A stretch of DNA of 64,000 nucleotides from Akkermansia sp. (GCA_017435505.1 JAFSEZ010000029.1:1-64000); one strand, 5' to 3'; positions 34,989-44,887 are shown, counted from the first letter of the stretch. A program made the numbers and translations. The notes: generated from the sequence alone by a model not told the origin.

Positions 34989-35681
34989 TTACTCGTGGCG
35001 GGGGTCAATGTACTTGGCGGCATCAGCAAAGCGGCCATAGGAACCGGTGTGCTTCTTGAGAGCCTCGTTGGCATCCATGCCCTTCTTGATGTCTTCCATC
35101 ATCGGGCCCATCTTCACATACTGGTAACCGGTGATTTCACCGTCTGCATCCAAGGCAAGCTTGGTGATGTAGCCTTCTGCGAGCTCCAGGTAGCGAGCGC
35201 CTTTGGCGAGGGTGCCATAGAGCGTACCGGTCTGGGAGCGGAGACCCTTGCCCAGGTCTTCCAAGCCGGCGCCAATGGGCAGACCACCTTCAGAGTATGC
35301 GCTCTGGGTGCGGCCGTATACAATCTGGAGGAAGAGTTCGCGCATGGCGGTGTTGATAGCATCGCACACAAGGTCGGTGTTGAGAGCCTCCAGCACGGTC
35401 TTGCCGGGAAGAATCTCAGAGGCCATAGCGGCGGAGTGGGTCATGCCGGAGCAGCCGATGGTCTCGACCAGAGCTTCCTGAATGATACCCTTCTTCACAT
35501 TGAGGGTGAGCTTGCAAGCACCCTGCTGAGGAGCACACCAACCCACACCGTGGGTCAGGCCGGAAATGTCCTCAATCTTGGTGGATTGCGTCCATGCACC
35601 CTCCTGAGGGATGGGAGCGGGGCCGTGATTGCAGCCCTTCTTGACGCAACACATCTGTTCGACTTCGTGTGTGTACTGCAT
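34989..35681 (-). CDS. NifU/IscU-like iron-sulfur scaffold-type protein
   Basis: A 230-residue protein related to the IscU/NifU N-terminal fold: V-E-T-I-G-C-S-G-M-T-H-S-A-A-M-A-S-E-I-L-P-G-K-T (72-95) resembles the central motif of IscU. Six cysteines lie at residues 11, 12, 17, 49, 56 and 77, more than the three of IscU; the N-terminal C-C-V-K-K-G-C cluster is extra. A helical C-terminal part of about 100 residues is not in IscU. It precedes the GGGtGRT gene by 26 bp. No IscS, SufBC or other assembly gene is near. Confidence 0.78.
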   Translation of the reverse strand: MQYTHEVEQMCCVKKGCNHGPAPIPQEGAWTQSTKIEDISGLTHGVGWCAPQQGACKLTLNVKKGIIQEALVETIGCSGMTHSAAMASEILPGKTVLEALNTDLVCDAINTAMRELFLQIVYGRTQSAYSEGGLPIGAGLEDLGKGLRSQTGTLYGTLAKGARYLELAEGYITKLALDADGEITGYQYVKMGPMMEDIKKGMDANEALKKHTGSYGRFADAAKYIDPRHE

Positions 35682-35722
35682 AATGTATGATTATGTTATG
35701 ATGAGAAATGCTCAGCTGTGGC

Positions 35723-35737
35723 AACACGCTTCGTGTT
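35723..35737 (-). promoter_or_regulatory. Small dyad upstream of the NifU-like gene
   Basis: AACACG-CTT-CGTGTT is a perfect 6-bp inverted repeat 42-56 bp before the ATG at 35681. A TATAAT on the minus strand (35757-35752) lies just upstream without a clear -35 box, so the dyad would fall near the transcript start. Confidence 0.3.
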
Positions 35738-35818
35738 CCCTTGCTGGCATCATTATACCTGTTTCCGATACAAATGCGAGCACAAAATCAAGCAGAATAC
35801 ACAAAAACGCGACACCGT

Positions 35819-35842
35819 CTCCGGGGATTTTCTTCCCCGGAG
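35819..35842. terminator. Hairpin after enolase gene, probable terminator
   Basis: CTCCGGGGA (35819-35827) pairs with TCCCCGGAG (35834-35842). On the minus strand a T5 tract follows about 12 nt later, so termination efficiency is uncertain. Confidence 0.5.
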
Positions 35843-35874
35843 AGGTGGCATAGCACTTTGGCAGAAGGCGCGCC

Positions 35875-37204
<1,330 letters not shown>

Positions 37205-37283
37205 ATTTGTGAGTTTTTGCTAACTTTTCTTGAATCGTTCTTCTTTTTTTGTTTTTTCAACCCTTTCATGGCTAACATAAAGA

Positions 37284-37312
37284 TTGACTAGTGAATCGAA
37301 AGGGACTATACT
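37284..37312 (+). promoter_or_regulatory. Promoter of the beta-eliminating lyase gene
   Basis: TTGACT (37284-37289), 17-nt spacer, TATACT (37307-37312), close to consensus. The leader would be about 83 nt. No Trp-containing leader peptide like TnaC is encoded in it. Confidence 0.75.
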
Positions 37313-37401
37313 GGCGCGGACTTTTTATTCACACGGCTGAATTTTCATCATTCGGCAGTGGTCGAATGCAAGCGAGAACTCACCATCAAACAACAAAAGA
37401 T

Positions 37402-38853
37402 ATGTCAGTCGTCAAGTTCTACAAAGAAGAACACCAAGTACCGCTGGAAATGCACAAGGTTCGCGTTGTGCAAAAGCTGTTTTTGCCCACGGTAGAAGAA
37501 CGCGTGGCCAAGCTGCGCGAAGCCGGCAACAATACTTTCCTGCTGCAAAACAAAGATGTATTCATGGACATGCTCACCGACTCCGGCGTGAACGCCATGA
37601 GCGACAATCAGGTAGCAGCATCCATGCAGGCAGACGACTCTTACGCCGGGTCCGAGACCTTCAACCGCCTTTCCCGCGTCATCGAACATGTATTTGGCAC
37701 CAAGTACTTCCTGCCTGCCCACCAAGGCCGCGCATGCGAGAACATCTTGGCAGAAACCTTCGTGAAAGAGGGCGATGTGGTGCCCATGAACTTCCACTTC
37801 ACCACCACCAAGGCACACATCACCCGCAAGGGCGGCCGCGTGGAAGAGCTCATCATCCAAGAAGGGCTCGACCCCAATTTGGAATACCCCTTCAAAGGCA
37901 ACTTCGACACCGCACGCCTGCGCGCGCTGATTGAGGAAGTAGGTGCAGACCACGTTCCTTTCGTGCGTATCGAAGCCGGCACCAACCTCATCGGCGGGCA
38001 GCCCCTTTCCATGGAAAACATGCTGGAAGTGGCCGCCATTTGTAAGGAATACGGCATCATGTCCGTGTTGGATGCCTCCCTGCTGCAGGACAACCTGTAC
38101 TTCATCAAGACACGCGAAGCAGCTGCCAAGGATATGACTATTGCGGAAATCATCCGCAAGATTGCCGACCAGATGGATCTCATCTACTTCTCCAGCCGCA
38201 AGCTGGGCTTTGCCCGCGGTGGTGCAATCGTCTCCAACAACGAGAGTCTCATCCTCAAGATGAAGGCATTCATCCCGCTCTACGAAGGCTTCCTCACCTA
38301 TGGTGGTATGGAGGTACGCGCCATGGAAGCTATGGCTGTGGGGCTGATGGAGACGTTGGATGAAGAAATCATCAATCAGGGTCCCATCTTCATTGAATAC
38401 CTGGTGAAGGAACTTTCTGAATACGGTGTACCCATGGTGAAACCCGCCGGTGGTCTGGGCGCCCACATCAACGCCACTGAGTTCCTGCCCAACATCCCGC
38501 ACGAACAGTACCCCGCCGGTGCGCTCGCTACGGCTCTCTACATTGCCGGTGGCATCCGCGGTATGGAGCGTGGCTCCCTCTCCGAGCAGCGCAACCCTGA
38601 CGGCTCTGAAAACTACGCCGAGCTGGAGCTCGTGCGCTTGGCCTGCCCCCGCCGCGTGTTCACCCTCTCCCAGGTGAAGTACTGCGCCGACCGCGTAAAA
38701 TGGTTGTACGACAACCGCGAACTCATCGGTGGTCTTAAGTGGGTGGAAGAACCGGAGGTGCTCCGCTTCTTCTTCGGCCGCTTGCAACCGCTCAGCGATT
38801 GGCAGGAGAAATTGGCAGCCAAGTTCCGCGAGGACTTCGGCGATAGCCTGTAA
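37402..38853 (+). CDS. tnaA: Beta-eliminating lyase (tryptophanase-like)
   Basis: A 483-residue fold-type I PLP enzyme of the tryptophanase/tyrosine phenol-lyase family. L-T-D-S-G-V-N-A-M-S-D and P-A-H-Q-G-R-A-C-E-N are family hallmarks; the PLP lysine is K267 in S-S-R-K-L-G. Tryptophanase would split tryptophan into indole, pyruvate and ammonia. Compared with remembered E. coli TnaA, the D-A-R/S-R PLP-phenol arginine position reads D-A-S-L (D224-L227) and the KK pair reads RK, so the protein belongs to a divergent clade and the substrate is not certain. ATG 37402 was chosen; an in-frame ATG at 37366 is possible. Confidence 0.82.
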   Translation: MSVVKFYKEEHQVPLEMHKVRVVQKLFLPTVEERVAKLREAGNNTFLLQNKDVFMDMLTDSGVNAMSDNQVAASMQADDSYAGSETFNRLSRVIEHVFGTKYFLPAHQGRACENILAETFVKEGDVVPMNFHFTTTKAHITRKGGRVEELIIQEGLDPNLEYPFKGNFDTARLRALIEEVGADHVPFVRIEAGTNLIGGQPLSMENMLEVAAICKEYGIMSVLDASLLQDNLYFIKTREAAAKDMTIAEIIRKIADQMDLIYFSSRKLGFARGGAIVSNNESLILKMKAFIPLYEGFLTYGGMEVRAMEAMAVGLMETLDEEIINQGPIFIEYLVKELSEYGVPMVKPAGGLGAHINATEFLPNIPHEQYPAGALATALYIAGGIRGMERGSLSEQRNPDGSENYAELELVRLACPRRVFTLSQVKYCADRVKWLYDNRELIGGLKWVEEPEVLRFFFGRLQPLSDWQEKLAAKFREDFGDSL

Positions 38854-38876
38854 AAAAACTCACCATTTCATTTGTG

Positions 38877-38909
38877 GCGTGCTACCCAATCAGGTAGCAC
38901 GCTTTTTTT
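38877..38909 (+). terminator. Rho-independent terminator after the lyase gene
   Basis: GCGTGCTACC (38877-38886) pairs perfectly with GGTAGCACGC (38893-38902), loop CAATCA, followed by T7. Confidence 0.92.
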
Positions 38910-38969
38910 GTGTGACAAACAAAGCACACACAGACACAGCAACGCTGTAACAGCCGCACGCGGCACCTG

Positions 38970-39914
38970 TCAATCCTTGGCAGACTTGGGGTCAATAGCA
39001 TCACGCAGGCCATCACCCAAGAAATTGAGAGCCAAGAGGGTGAGGCAGAAGAAAAGAGAGGGGAAAAGCAACAGTTCCGGTGATACCTCCATGCGGTCGG
39101 CCCCCTCTTTGATGAGCGTTCCCCAAGAGGAATTGGGCGCTTTCACCCCAAGACCGATGAAGGAAAGAGTGGATTCCGTGAGCATGATACCCGGCACCGC
39201 CAGCGTGGTATACACCACTACCGTACCCAGCAGATTGGGAGCAATATGCCGGAAAAGGATACGCATGTGCCCCAATCCCAGCGAGCGAGCAGCCATCACA
39301 TACTCCTGGGCCTTCATTTCCAGAGTCTGCGTGCGCACAATACGCGCCAGGGTGAGCCATCCCAGCGCCCCGATAGCGATAAAGAGCGGCACCAATCCCA
39401 GAATCGGCGCTACGCTTTCGCGGCTCCACCCCGTTGTATTCACCAGCCAAGTAGTCAGCGCCTTCACCGGCTCCTCAATGCTCAGCGAAAACACAATCAC
39501 CAGCACGATGAAAGGCAAGGCAAAGAGCACATCCACCGCACGCATCATCAATGCATCGGTGCGCCCACCCACATAGCCCGACACAAGGCCATACACCAAT
39601 CCCACCAGCAGAGATACCCCGGTAGCCACCGCCCCCACCAGCAGGGAAATGCGCCCACCATAGAGCACACGAGCCAGCAAATCGCGCCCCAGCTGGTCGG
39701 TGCCAAAAGGATGCTCCCAGCAGCATGGCCCGGCGATGTTGTCTAAATTGGTATCATTCGGGTTGGCGATGAAAGGAAAGAGCGGTAAGAGGAAACAAGC
39801 CGCCGTCACCAACAGCAAAAACACCAGCGAAGCTACAGCTGCACGGTTGTTGCGCAGGCGCCGCATGGCGTCTTGCCAAAGGGAGTTACCCTGTGTGTAT
39901 GCCGGAGTGCTCAT
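38970..39914 (-). CDS. oppC: Peptide ABC transporter permease, OppC/DppC type
   Basis: A 314-residue inner-membrane permease with an N-terminal helix (about 27-48) and the BPD transporter domain with five further helices. The EAA-type loop reads A-A-R-S-L-G-L-G-H-M-R-I-L-F-R-H-I-A-P-N-L (about 208-228), and G-T-D-Q-L-G-R-D-L-L-A-R-V-L-Y-G-G-R-I-S-L is the OppC signature. It pairs with the OppB-type permease encoded 10 bp upstream. Substrate is probably oligopeptides. The ATPase subunits are not in the window. Confidence 0.92.
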   Translation of the reverse strand: MSTPAYTQGNSLWQDAMRRLRNNRAAVASLVFLLLVTAACFLLPLFPFIANPNDTNLDNIAGPCCWEHPFGTDQLGRDLLARVLYGGRISLLVGAVATGVSLLVGLVYGLVSGYVGGRTDALMMRAVDVLFALPFIVLVIVFSLSIEEPVKALTTWLVNTTGWSRESVAPILGLVPLFIAIGALGWLTLARIVRTQTLEMKAQEYVMAARSLGLGHMRILFRHIAPNLLGTVVVYTTLAVPGIMLTESTLSFIGLGVKAPNSSWGTLIKEGADRMEVSPELLLFPSLFFCLTLLALNFLGDGLRDAIDPKSAKD

Positions 39915-39924
39915 GGAAGTGATA

Positions 39925-40854
39925 TTATGCTGTACCCTGCGAGCGCAGGCGCGGATTGAGTGCTACCAACACCAAGTCAACCACCAGGTTCGCCGCAACA
40001 ATGAGCGAGCCGTAGCAGAAAACCAAGCCCTGGATGAGGAAATAATCGCGATCAGTGGTGGCATTCACAAAGTGCAACCCCATGCCCGGCACTTGGAAGC
40101 ACGTCTCCACCACAAACGAACCGGTTATGAGAGCCGCAAAAGCAGGCCCCAAGTAAGATACCGCCGGCAGCAAGCCACTGCGCATGGCATGTACATACAA
40201 CAGACGAGCAGGCCCGCAACCTTTGGCCCGCGCCGTGCGCACAAAATCCTGAGCCAGCACCTCTACCATGCCACCGCGTGTCAGACGCGCAATATACGCC
40301 GCATTGATAAGCCCCAACGTGAGCGCCGGCAGCACCACACACAACGGATTATCCCACCCGGCCACGCTCAGCCCCGGCACATGTGTGCCCAGCACCAGAC
40401 CAAACACCGGCGCGGTGACAAAGGCCGGAATGCAAATACCCGCCATGGCAGGTAGCATGAGCAGGGCATCCGGCCAGCGGTTCCGATACCACGCAGCCAA
40501 CATGCCCGCGGGAATACCCACACACACGGCTATGAGCATGCCTACCACACCCACCTCCAGCGAGACAGGGAACGCCTGCGAAATAATGGTAGAAACCTGC
40601 ACCCCTTCCCTCACCAGCGAAGGGCCGAAATCACCATGCAGCAAAATACCCTTCCAGTAGTTCAGGTATTGCACCCAAGCCGGTTGATCCAGCCCATACA
40701 AATTGTTGAGCTGGGCCATGATGTGCTCCGGCAATTTACGATCGCCCAAGAAAGGGTTGCCCGGCAGCAAGCGCACCAGGAAAAAGGTAATCGTCTCCAA
40801 CACGAACACCACCAGCAGGCCCTGGGCCAAGCGTCTGAGCAAAAGGCGTATCAT
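39925..40854 (-). CDS. oppB: Peptide ABC transporter permease, OppB/DppB type
   Basis: A 309-residue permease with six predicted helices. It starts R-L-L-L-R-R-L-A-Q-G-L-L-V-V-F-V-L-E-T like OppB, has P-G-N-P-F in the periplasmic loop, and the EAA loop A-R-A-K-G-C-G-P-A-R-L-L-Y-V-H-A-M-R-S-G-L-L-P. It overlaps the binding-protein gene by 4 bp and precedes the OppC gene, so the three are one operon in the order binding protein, OppB, OppC. Confidence 0.92.
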   Translation of the reverse strand: MIRLLLRRLAQGLLVVFVLETITFFLVRLLPGNPFLGDRKLPEHIMAQLNNLYGLDQPAWVQYLNYWKGILLHGDFGPSLVREGVQVSTIISQAFPVSLEVGVVGMLIAVCVGIPAGMLAAWYRNRWPDALLMLPAMAGICIPAFVTAPVFGLVLGTHVPGLSVAGWDNPLCVVLPALTLGLINAAYIARLTRGGMVEVLAQDFVRTARAKGCGPARLLYVHAMRSGLLPAVSYLGPAFAALITGSFVVETCFQVPGMGLHFVNATTDRDYFLIQGLVFCYGSLIVAANLVVDLVLVALNPRLRSQGTA

Positions 40855-42488
40855 GGCTTGGCAGTCATGGGGAGTTGTACCGCATCCAGCGGGTGGTTAT
40901 CAAGCATGAGCGGGTGCCACCCCGAAATACCGGGGTGCTTCAGATACGTGCGCTCGCTCGTGTAAAGCGGGATGATGGGCTGAGCCTCCAGCATGATACT
41001 CTCAGCACGGCGCAGGTGAGCCTTGCGCTCCGCAGCATCACCACACACGCGCGCAGCCTGTATGGCGGCATCACACTCCGGGCTTCCCCAGCCGGTGCAG
41101 TTATTGCCCCCTCCGCTGCGCCACAGCTCCACAAAGGTGGATGAATCTAAATAATCGCCGCTCCAAGAGGAGGACGAAATATCATACTGCATACTCTGCT
41201 GGGCAGATTTGTAAGCCGTCCACTCGCAAGAGCGAATCTCCACATGTACCCCCAGCACATCTTTCCACATGGCCTGAATCGTCTCGGCCATCACACGCTG
41301 CACATCGCGAGAGGTAGTCATCAACTCCAGCACGGGGAAGCCCATTCCCCCGGCATAGCCGGCCTCTGCCAGCAAACGGCGCGCAGCCTCCTCTCGCTCT
41401 GCTTGGTTAGCGCACTGCATAAATGCCGGTGGCTCTGCGGCGTACCCTGCACCGGGCGGCGTAAACACCCCCGTTGGCTTGCCTGCACCGCGCACCACCT
41501 TGCCCACCAGAGTCTCGCGATCAATCGCCATCGAAAGGGCTTGGCGCACACGAGCATCATTCAGCGGCGGGCGTGTAGTGTTCAAGCGGTAAAAAATTGT
41601 ACAGTAATACGGGTCTTGGCAAAAATGCTGCGGCACCACCGTGCAGGCACGAGCCAGCATCTCCGGCGGCACATTATTAGTAATATGCAGCTTGCCTCCC
41701 ATATACATACGCGTTTCCGTATAGCCATTCACAATCGGCAAAAAGCGTATGCCACGGTTGCGCACCTCACCGGCCCGCCAGTAGCGTGCATTCGGACTCA
41801 CGCTCAAATAATCATTGAAACGATGCCCGCTGTACACATAGGCTCCATTGCCCACCCAGTTTCCCAGATGAGTCCAGCGGCTGCTGCGATCCAGCATACC
41901 GCCGTGGGCCTCTACGTGGTGTTCCGGCAGCGGGCTCCACGTATAATGCAGCACCAGCTGCAGCAAATGCGGAGTCGGGCCATTGAGCGTGAGCCTCAGC
42001 GTGCGAGCATCCGGTGCATGCACGCCCACTTCCTCCCAGCCGGCGCGTCCCTTGTTGTATGCCTCGGCCCCTTTCAGCGGGTAAAGCATCTCCGCATAGC
42101 GTCCCGCAAACTCCGGGTGCAACAAACGCTTGTATGCATACACAAAATCCTGCGCCCGCACCGGCTTGCCATCGCTCCACACAGCATCCCGCAGGTGGAA
42201 AGTCCACTCACTTGCATCGGCATTGTGCTCCCAACTCTCAGCCATGCCGGGGTGTACACGCCCCTCTTCCTGCGCATCTGGCCGCACCAAGCCCTCCAGC
42301 ATGGTGGAGATGATTTTTCCGTCTGCCACAGCCGTTGCCTTGTGCGGATCCAGACTCTGCGGCTCTGCATTGTTGCCAATGACGAGAATCCCCGCCTCTG
42401 CAAACTTCTCCGCAGAGCTTCTTCCATCGCCGCAGGCGCTCAGCATCATCGCCCCCAGCAGCGCTACCGTGATTCCCAAGCCACGCAC
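40851..42488 (-). CDS. oppA: Peptide ABC transporter substrate-binding lipoprotein, OppA-like
   Basis: A 545-residue SBP family 5 protein. The lipobox L-S-A-C places the lipidated cysteine at residue 19. The mature part shows N-A-E-P-Q-S-L-D-P-H-K-A (about 40-51), E-G-L-V-R and A-E-S-W-E...W-T-F-H-L-R-D-A-V-W-S-D-G-K-P, standard for OppA. It captures peptides in the periplasm for the two permeases encoded downstream. The start is GTG at 42488; a promoter -10 box ends 6 nt before it, supporting this codon. Confidence 0.93.
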   Translation of the reverse strand: MRGLGITVALLGAMMLSACGDGRSSAEKFAEAGILVIGNNAEPQSLDPHKATAVADGKIISTMLEGLVRPDAQEEGRVHPGMAESWEHNADASEWTFHLRDAVWSDGKPVRAQDFVYAYKRLLHPEFAGRYAEMLYPLKGAEAYNKGRAGWEEVGVHAPDARTLRLTLNGPTPHLLQLVLHYTWSPLPEHHVEAHGGMLDRSSRWTHLGNWVGNGAYVYSGHRFNDYLSVSPNARYWRAGEVRNRGIRFLPIVNGYTETRMYMGGKLHITNNVPPEMLARACTVVPQHFCQDPYYCTIFYRLNTTRPPLNDARVRQALSMAIDRETLVGKVVRGAGKPTGVFTPPGAGYAAEPPAFMQCANQAEREEAARRLLAEAGYAGGMGFPVLELMTTSRDVQRVMAETIQAMWKDVLGVHVEIRSCEWTAYKSAQQSMQYDISSSSWSGDYLDSSTFVELWRSGGGNNCTGWGSPECDAAIQAARVCGDAAERKAHLRRAESIMLEAQPIIPLYTSERTYLKHPGISGWHPLMLDNHPLDAVQLPMTAKP

Positions 42489-42494
42489 GCGCGC

Positions 42495-42523
42495 AGTATA
42501 CCAGACCCCAACTGTTTCCGCAA
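42495..42523 (-). promoter_or_regulatory. Promoter of the Opp operon (predicted leaderless, GTG start)
   Basis: Minus strand TTGCGG (42523-42518), 17-nt spacer, TATACT (42500-42495), then 6 nt (GCGCGC) to GTG 42488. Confidence 0.7.
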
Positions 42524-42635
42524 GTTTTTAGGCTCCCCTCCCAGCTTCCCGCGCCATGTCTCCGTGTCATGATGCTCACAGCCCCGCACACCAACCTTTT
42601 CACAAAACCTCTTGTTTTCCAAAAATCCCCCAATA

Positions 42636-42666
42636 CAAAACAACCCGCAGAGGAACTCTCTGCGGG
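42636..42666 (-). terminator. Rho-independent terminator after the GH109-like gene
   Basis: CCCGCAGAG (42644-42652) pairs with CTCTGCGGG (42658-42666), loop GAACT; on the minus strand the stem is followed by TTGTTTTG. Confidence 0.85.
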
Positions 42667-42697
42667 TGGTGAAATGTCTCTGTATAAGCGGGAGAGC

Positions 42698-44515
42698 TTA
42701 TACTTCCTCAGGTGTATCGTCGTTCACGAAAGGAGTAGCCGGAGCGGCGGGAGCGGGCTCTGCGGCAGGGGCTGGCTCTGCAGCAGGAGCAGGTGCCGGG
42801 GCGGGAGCCGGTGTGGCTTCAGCCTCTGCCTTGGCGTATGCATCTGCATAGGCCTTTTCAGCAGCAGCAGATGCAGCAGCGGCAGCCTTTTCAGCAATTT
42901 CCGTTTCAACATCGAGCTTAGCGGCAGCATCGGTGTATGCCTTCACAGCAGCTTCATCGCCGGACTGGGCAGCATCGTAGAGAGACCAGAGGTCGAGCTT
43001 CTTAACGGCGGCCTTGTGAGCAGCGCTGAATGCAGCGGCGGCAGCTTCCGTGGCGGCTTCATCCTCGGCAGAAGCATAGGCATGCTTGTAGCCCTTCACG
43101 TCGTTCCAGTGGCCGCGGGTGAAGTCGGGGAAAGTGACGGAGCAGTTGTTGTTATCCATGGAGAGAGAGCCAAGCTCAGCCAAGCAGCACCATTCTGCAA
43201 GGTCGTACACGTCCATATCCAGGGGGAGACCATTCTGCAAGCAGTAGACGAGACGGGCATCCATGAAGAAGTCCATACCGCCGTGACCGCCCACTTTTTC
43301 TGCCACTTCACCATACTTCTTGATGATGGGGTGGCGATAGGCCTTGCGAAGCTTCTTCATGTTTTCCTCGGACATGAAGGAGTGGGAATCAAGGTCCTCA
43401 AGGTCAGGGGCACCTTCAGACTGCTTCATGTGACCGCTCTCCAGCACAAAGCCTTCGATGGGGTACTTGTTGGCAAAGCCGCGTGTACCGGTGAGCTGGA
43501 AGAGGCGGTTGTAGGGCTGGGGATTCATCACGTTGTGCTGAATCTCAACCACCTTGCCGTTGGCGGTGCGCATAAGGGTGGTGGTGTGGTCGCCGTTGCG
43601 GAATTCCGGGCAAGGCTTACCGGTCTTCTTTTCCACATATTCGCGGCCATGCACAGACTTGGTGTCCATGGCTACGAGGGTGGTGAAGCGGTCGCCACGG
43701 TGAATATCCATGACCTGAGCCACGGGGCCGAGGCCGTGCGTGGCGTACACGTCGCCGCGATTCTCCTTGTTGTACTTCATGCGCCAGCCGAGCTTGTCGG
43801 GGTCGTTGGTGGGGTTGACCCAGTAATCACCCCAGAAGGGGTCGAGGTTGTGGATATAGGCACCCTTGGCGTAGAGCACTTCACCGAGCACGCCCTGCTG
43901 AGCCATGTTGAGAGCATCCAGCTCGAACCAGTCGTAGCAGCAGTTCTCCAGAATCATGCAGTGCTTGCGGGTCTTTTCGGAGAGGTTGATGAGCTCCCAG
44001 CACTGCTCCAGATTCATGGCGCTGGGCACCTCAATGGCAGTGTGCTTGCCATTCTCCATAGCGAACTTAGCCACGGGGAAGTGGTGATCCCAGTCGGTGG
44101 CAATGTATACAAGGTCGATATCGGGGCGTTTGCAGAGTTCCTCATAACCGGTAGCGCCATAGTAGATATCAGCGGGTGCCATGCCGGCCTTGCGCAGAGC
44201 TTTCTGGCACTTTTCCGCGCGTGCTTTTTCGTAGTCGCACAGAGCCACAATCTCCACGCCGGGGATGTGGGTAAAACGTGACACAGCACCGGGGCCACGC
44301 ATACCGAGGCCGACAAATGCCACACGGACCGTCTTCATCTTGGGAGCTGCCAAGCCGACAACGTGCTGCTGCCCCTCGGGACGCGCAGGAGTTTCGACTA
44401 CAAGAGTGCCCTTATCCCAATGAGTCTTGGTAGAGGGCGACAGCGACTGGGCGTTGAGGGTGCTCACGGACATGAGCAGAGCCACCGCCAATGTAATCAC
44501 TTTATTCAGTTTCAT
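42698..44515 (-). CDS. Gfo/Idh/MocA-fold protein, GH109-like (putative alpha-N-acetylgalactosaminidase), with Ala/Pro-rich tail
   Basis: A 605-residue exported protein. A signal peptide covers about 1-22. The Rossmann domain begins V-R-V-A-F-V-G-L-G-M-R-G (GxGxxG at 69-74) to bind NAD. V-G-G-H-G-G-M-D-F (408-416, H411) is characteristic of GH109, whose members use an NAD-dependent mechanism to release alpha-GalNAc from blood-group A or mucin glycans. From about residue 475 an Ala-rich helical stretch and then a Pro-Ala repeat region (about 567-597) extend the chain far beyond the usual 450-480. ATG 44515 is chosen for the signal peptide; the frame opens further upstream. The activity is inferred. 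Confidence 0.82.
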   Translation of the reverse strand: MKLNKVITLAVALLMSVSTLNAQSLSPSTKTHWDKGTLVVETPARPEGQQHVVGLAAPKMKTVRVAFVGLGMRGPGAVSRFTHIPGVEIVALCDYEKARAEKCQKALRKAGMAPADIYYGATGYEELCKRPDIDLVYIATDWDHHFPVAKFAMENGKHTAIEVPSAMNLEQCWELINLSEKTRKHCMILENCCYDWFELDALNMAQQGVLGEVLYAKGAYIHNLDPFWGDYWVNPTNDPDKLGWRMKYNKENRGDVYATHGLGPVAQVMDIHRGDRFTTLVAMDTKSVHGREYVEKKTGKPCPEFRNGDHTTTLMRTANGKVVEIQHNVMNPQPYNRLFQLTGTRGFANKYPIEGFVLESGHMKQSEGAPDLEDLDSHSFMSEENMKKLRKAYRHPIIKKYGEVAEKVGGHGGMDFFMDARLVYCLQNGLPLDMDVYDLAEWCCLAELGSLSMDNNNCSVTFPDFTRGHWNDVKGYKHAYASAEDEAATEAAAAAFSAAHKAAVKKLDLWSLYDAAQSGDEAAVKAYTDAAAKLDVETEIAEKAAAAASAAAEKAYADAYAKAEAEATPAPAPAPAPAAEPAPAAEPAPAAPATPFVNDDTPEEV

Positions 44516-44592
44516 ATTAAATCGAAGTGTCCTGTTGGTGTTCTTTGCATCCGCGCCGAACAGGTACACTGCCCGGGGGATACGCTCGCTTA

Positions 44593-44620
44593 AGTATATA
44601 CAACGCCTACGCAGAGTCAA
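44593..44620 (-). promoter_or_regulatory. Promoter of the GH109-like gene
   Basis: Minus strand TTGACT (44620-44615), 16-nt spacer, TATACT (44598-44593). The leader would be about 70 nt, unusually long for this window, leaving room for post-transcriptional control. Confidence 0.65.
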
Positions 44621-44887
44621 GCTCATTTGTCGGATAAGACAGACGAAGCTTGTGAATCAATTGCAAATCATTGCCATCCCATAAAGCGGCACTGCCGCGC
44701 AAGAAAACGGGCGGCGCCCATCCGCGCGTGCCGCCACCGCCTTGAAGGCGGAGCAAGCCCAAAGTACAGTTATCGCTTCGCTTTCCATCCGGCGCAAGTC
44801 ATCCAGCTCCAATAAATGATCAATTTGAAATCGTACGAACATGTCATCATCCTCAAGCGTTTACCCTGTGCTCCAAATGATAAGAAG
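44621..44887. other. Intergenic stretch between divergent GH109-like and thioredoxin-like genes
   Basis: No supported gene. A 61-codon open frame on the minus strand (44842-44657) begins with a segment, D-H-L-L-E-L-D-D-L-R-R-M-E-S-E-A-I, that recalls the N-terminus of CysD sulfate adenylyltransferase, then turns into unrelated sequence. It may be a gene remnant or chance. With the promoters on both sides the gene-free gap is 408 bp (44516-44923). Confidence 0.5.

Noticed and set aside
37313-37401. TnaC-like tryptophan leader peptide before the lyase gene
   Set aside because: The only ATG (37366) is in frame with the lyase and encodes no Trp before it; no separate short ORF with Trp is present.
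37405-38787. 460-codon open frame on the minus strand
   Set aside because: It lies fully antisense to the beta-eliminating lyase and is a shadow frame.
41244-42572. 442-codon open frame on the plus strand
   Set aside because: Antisense to oppA, which has a lipobox, full family motifs and a good promoter.
42569-44281. 570-codon open frame on the plus strand
   Set aside because: Antisense to the GH109-like gene; its glycine/serine-rich start is the complement of the Pro-Ala tail.
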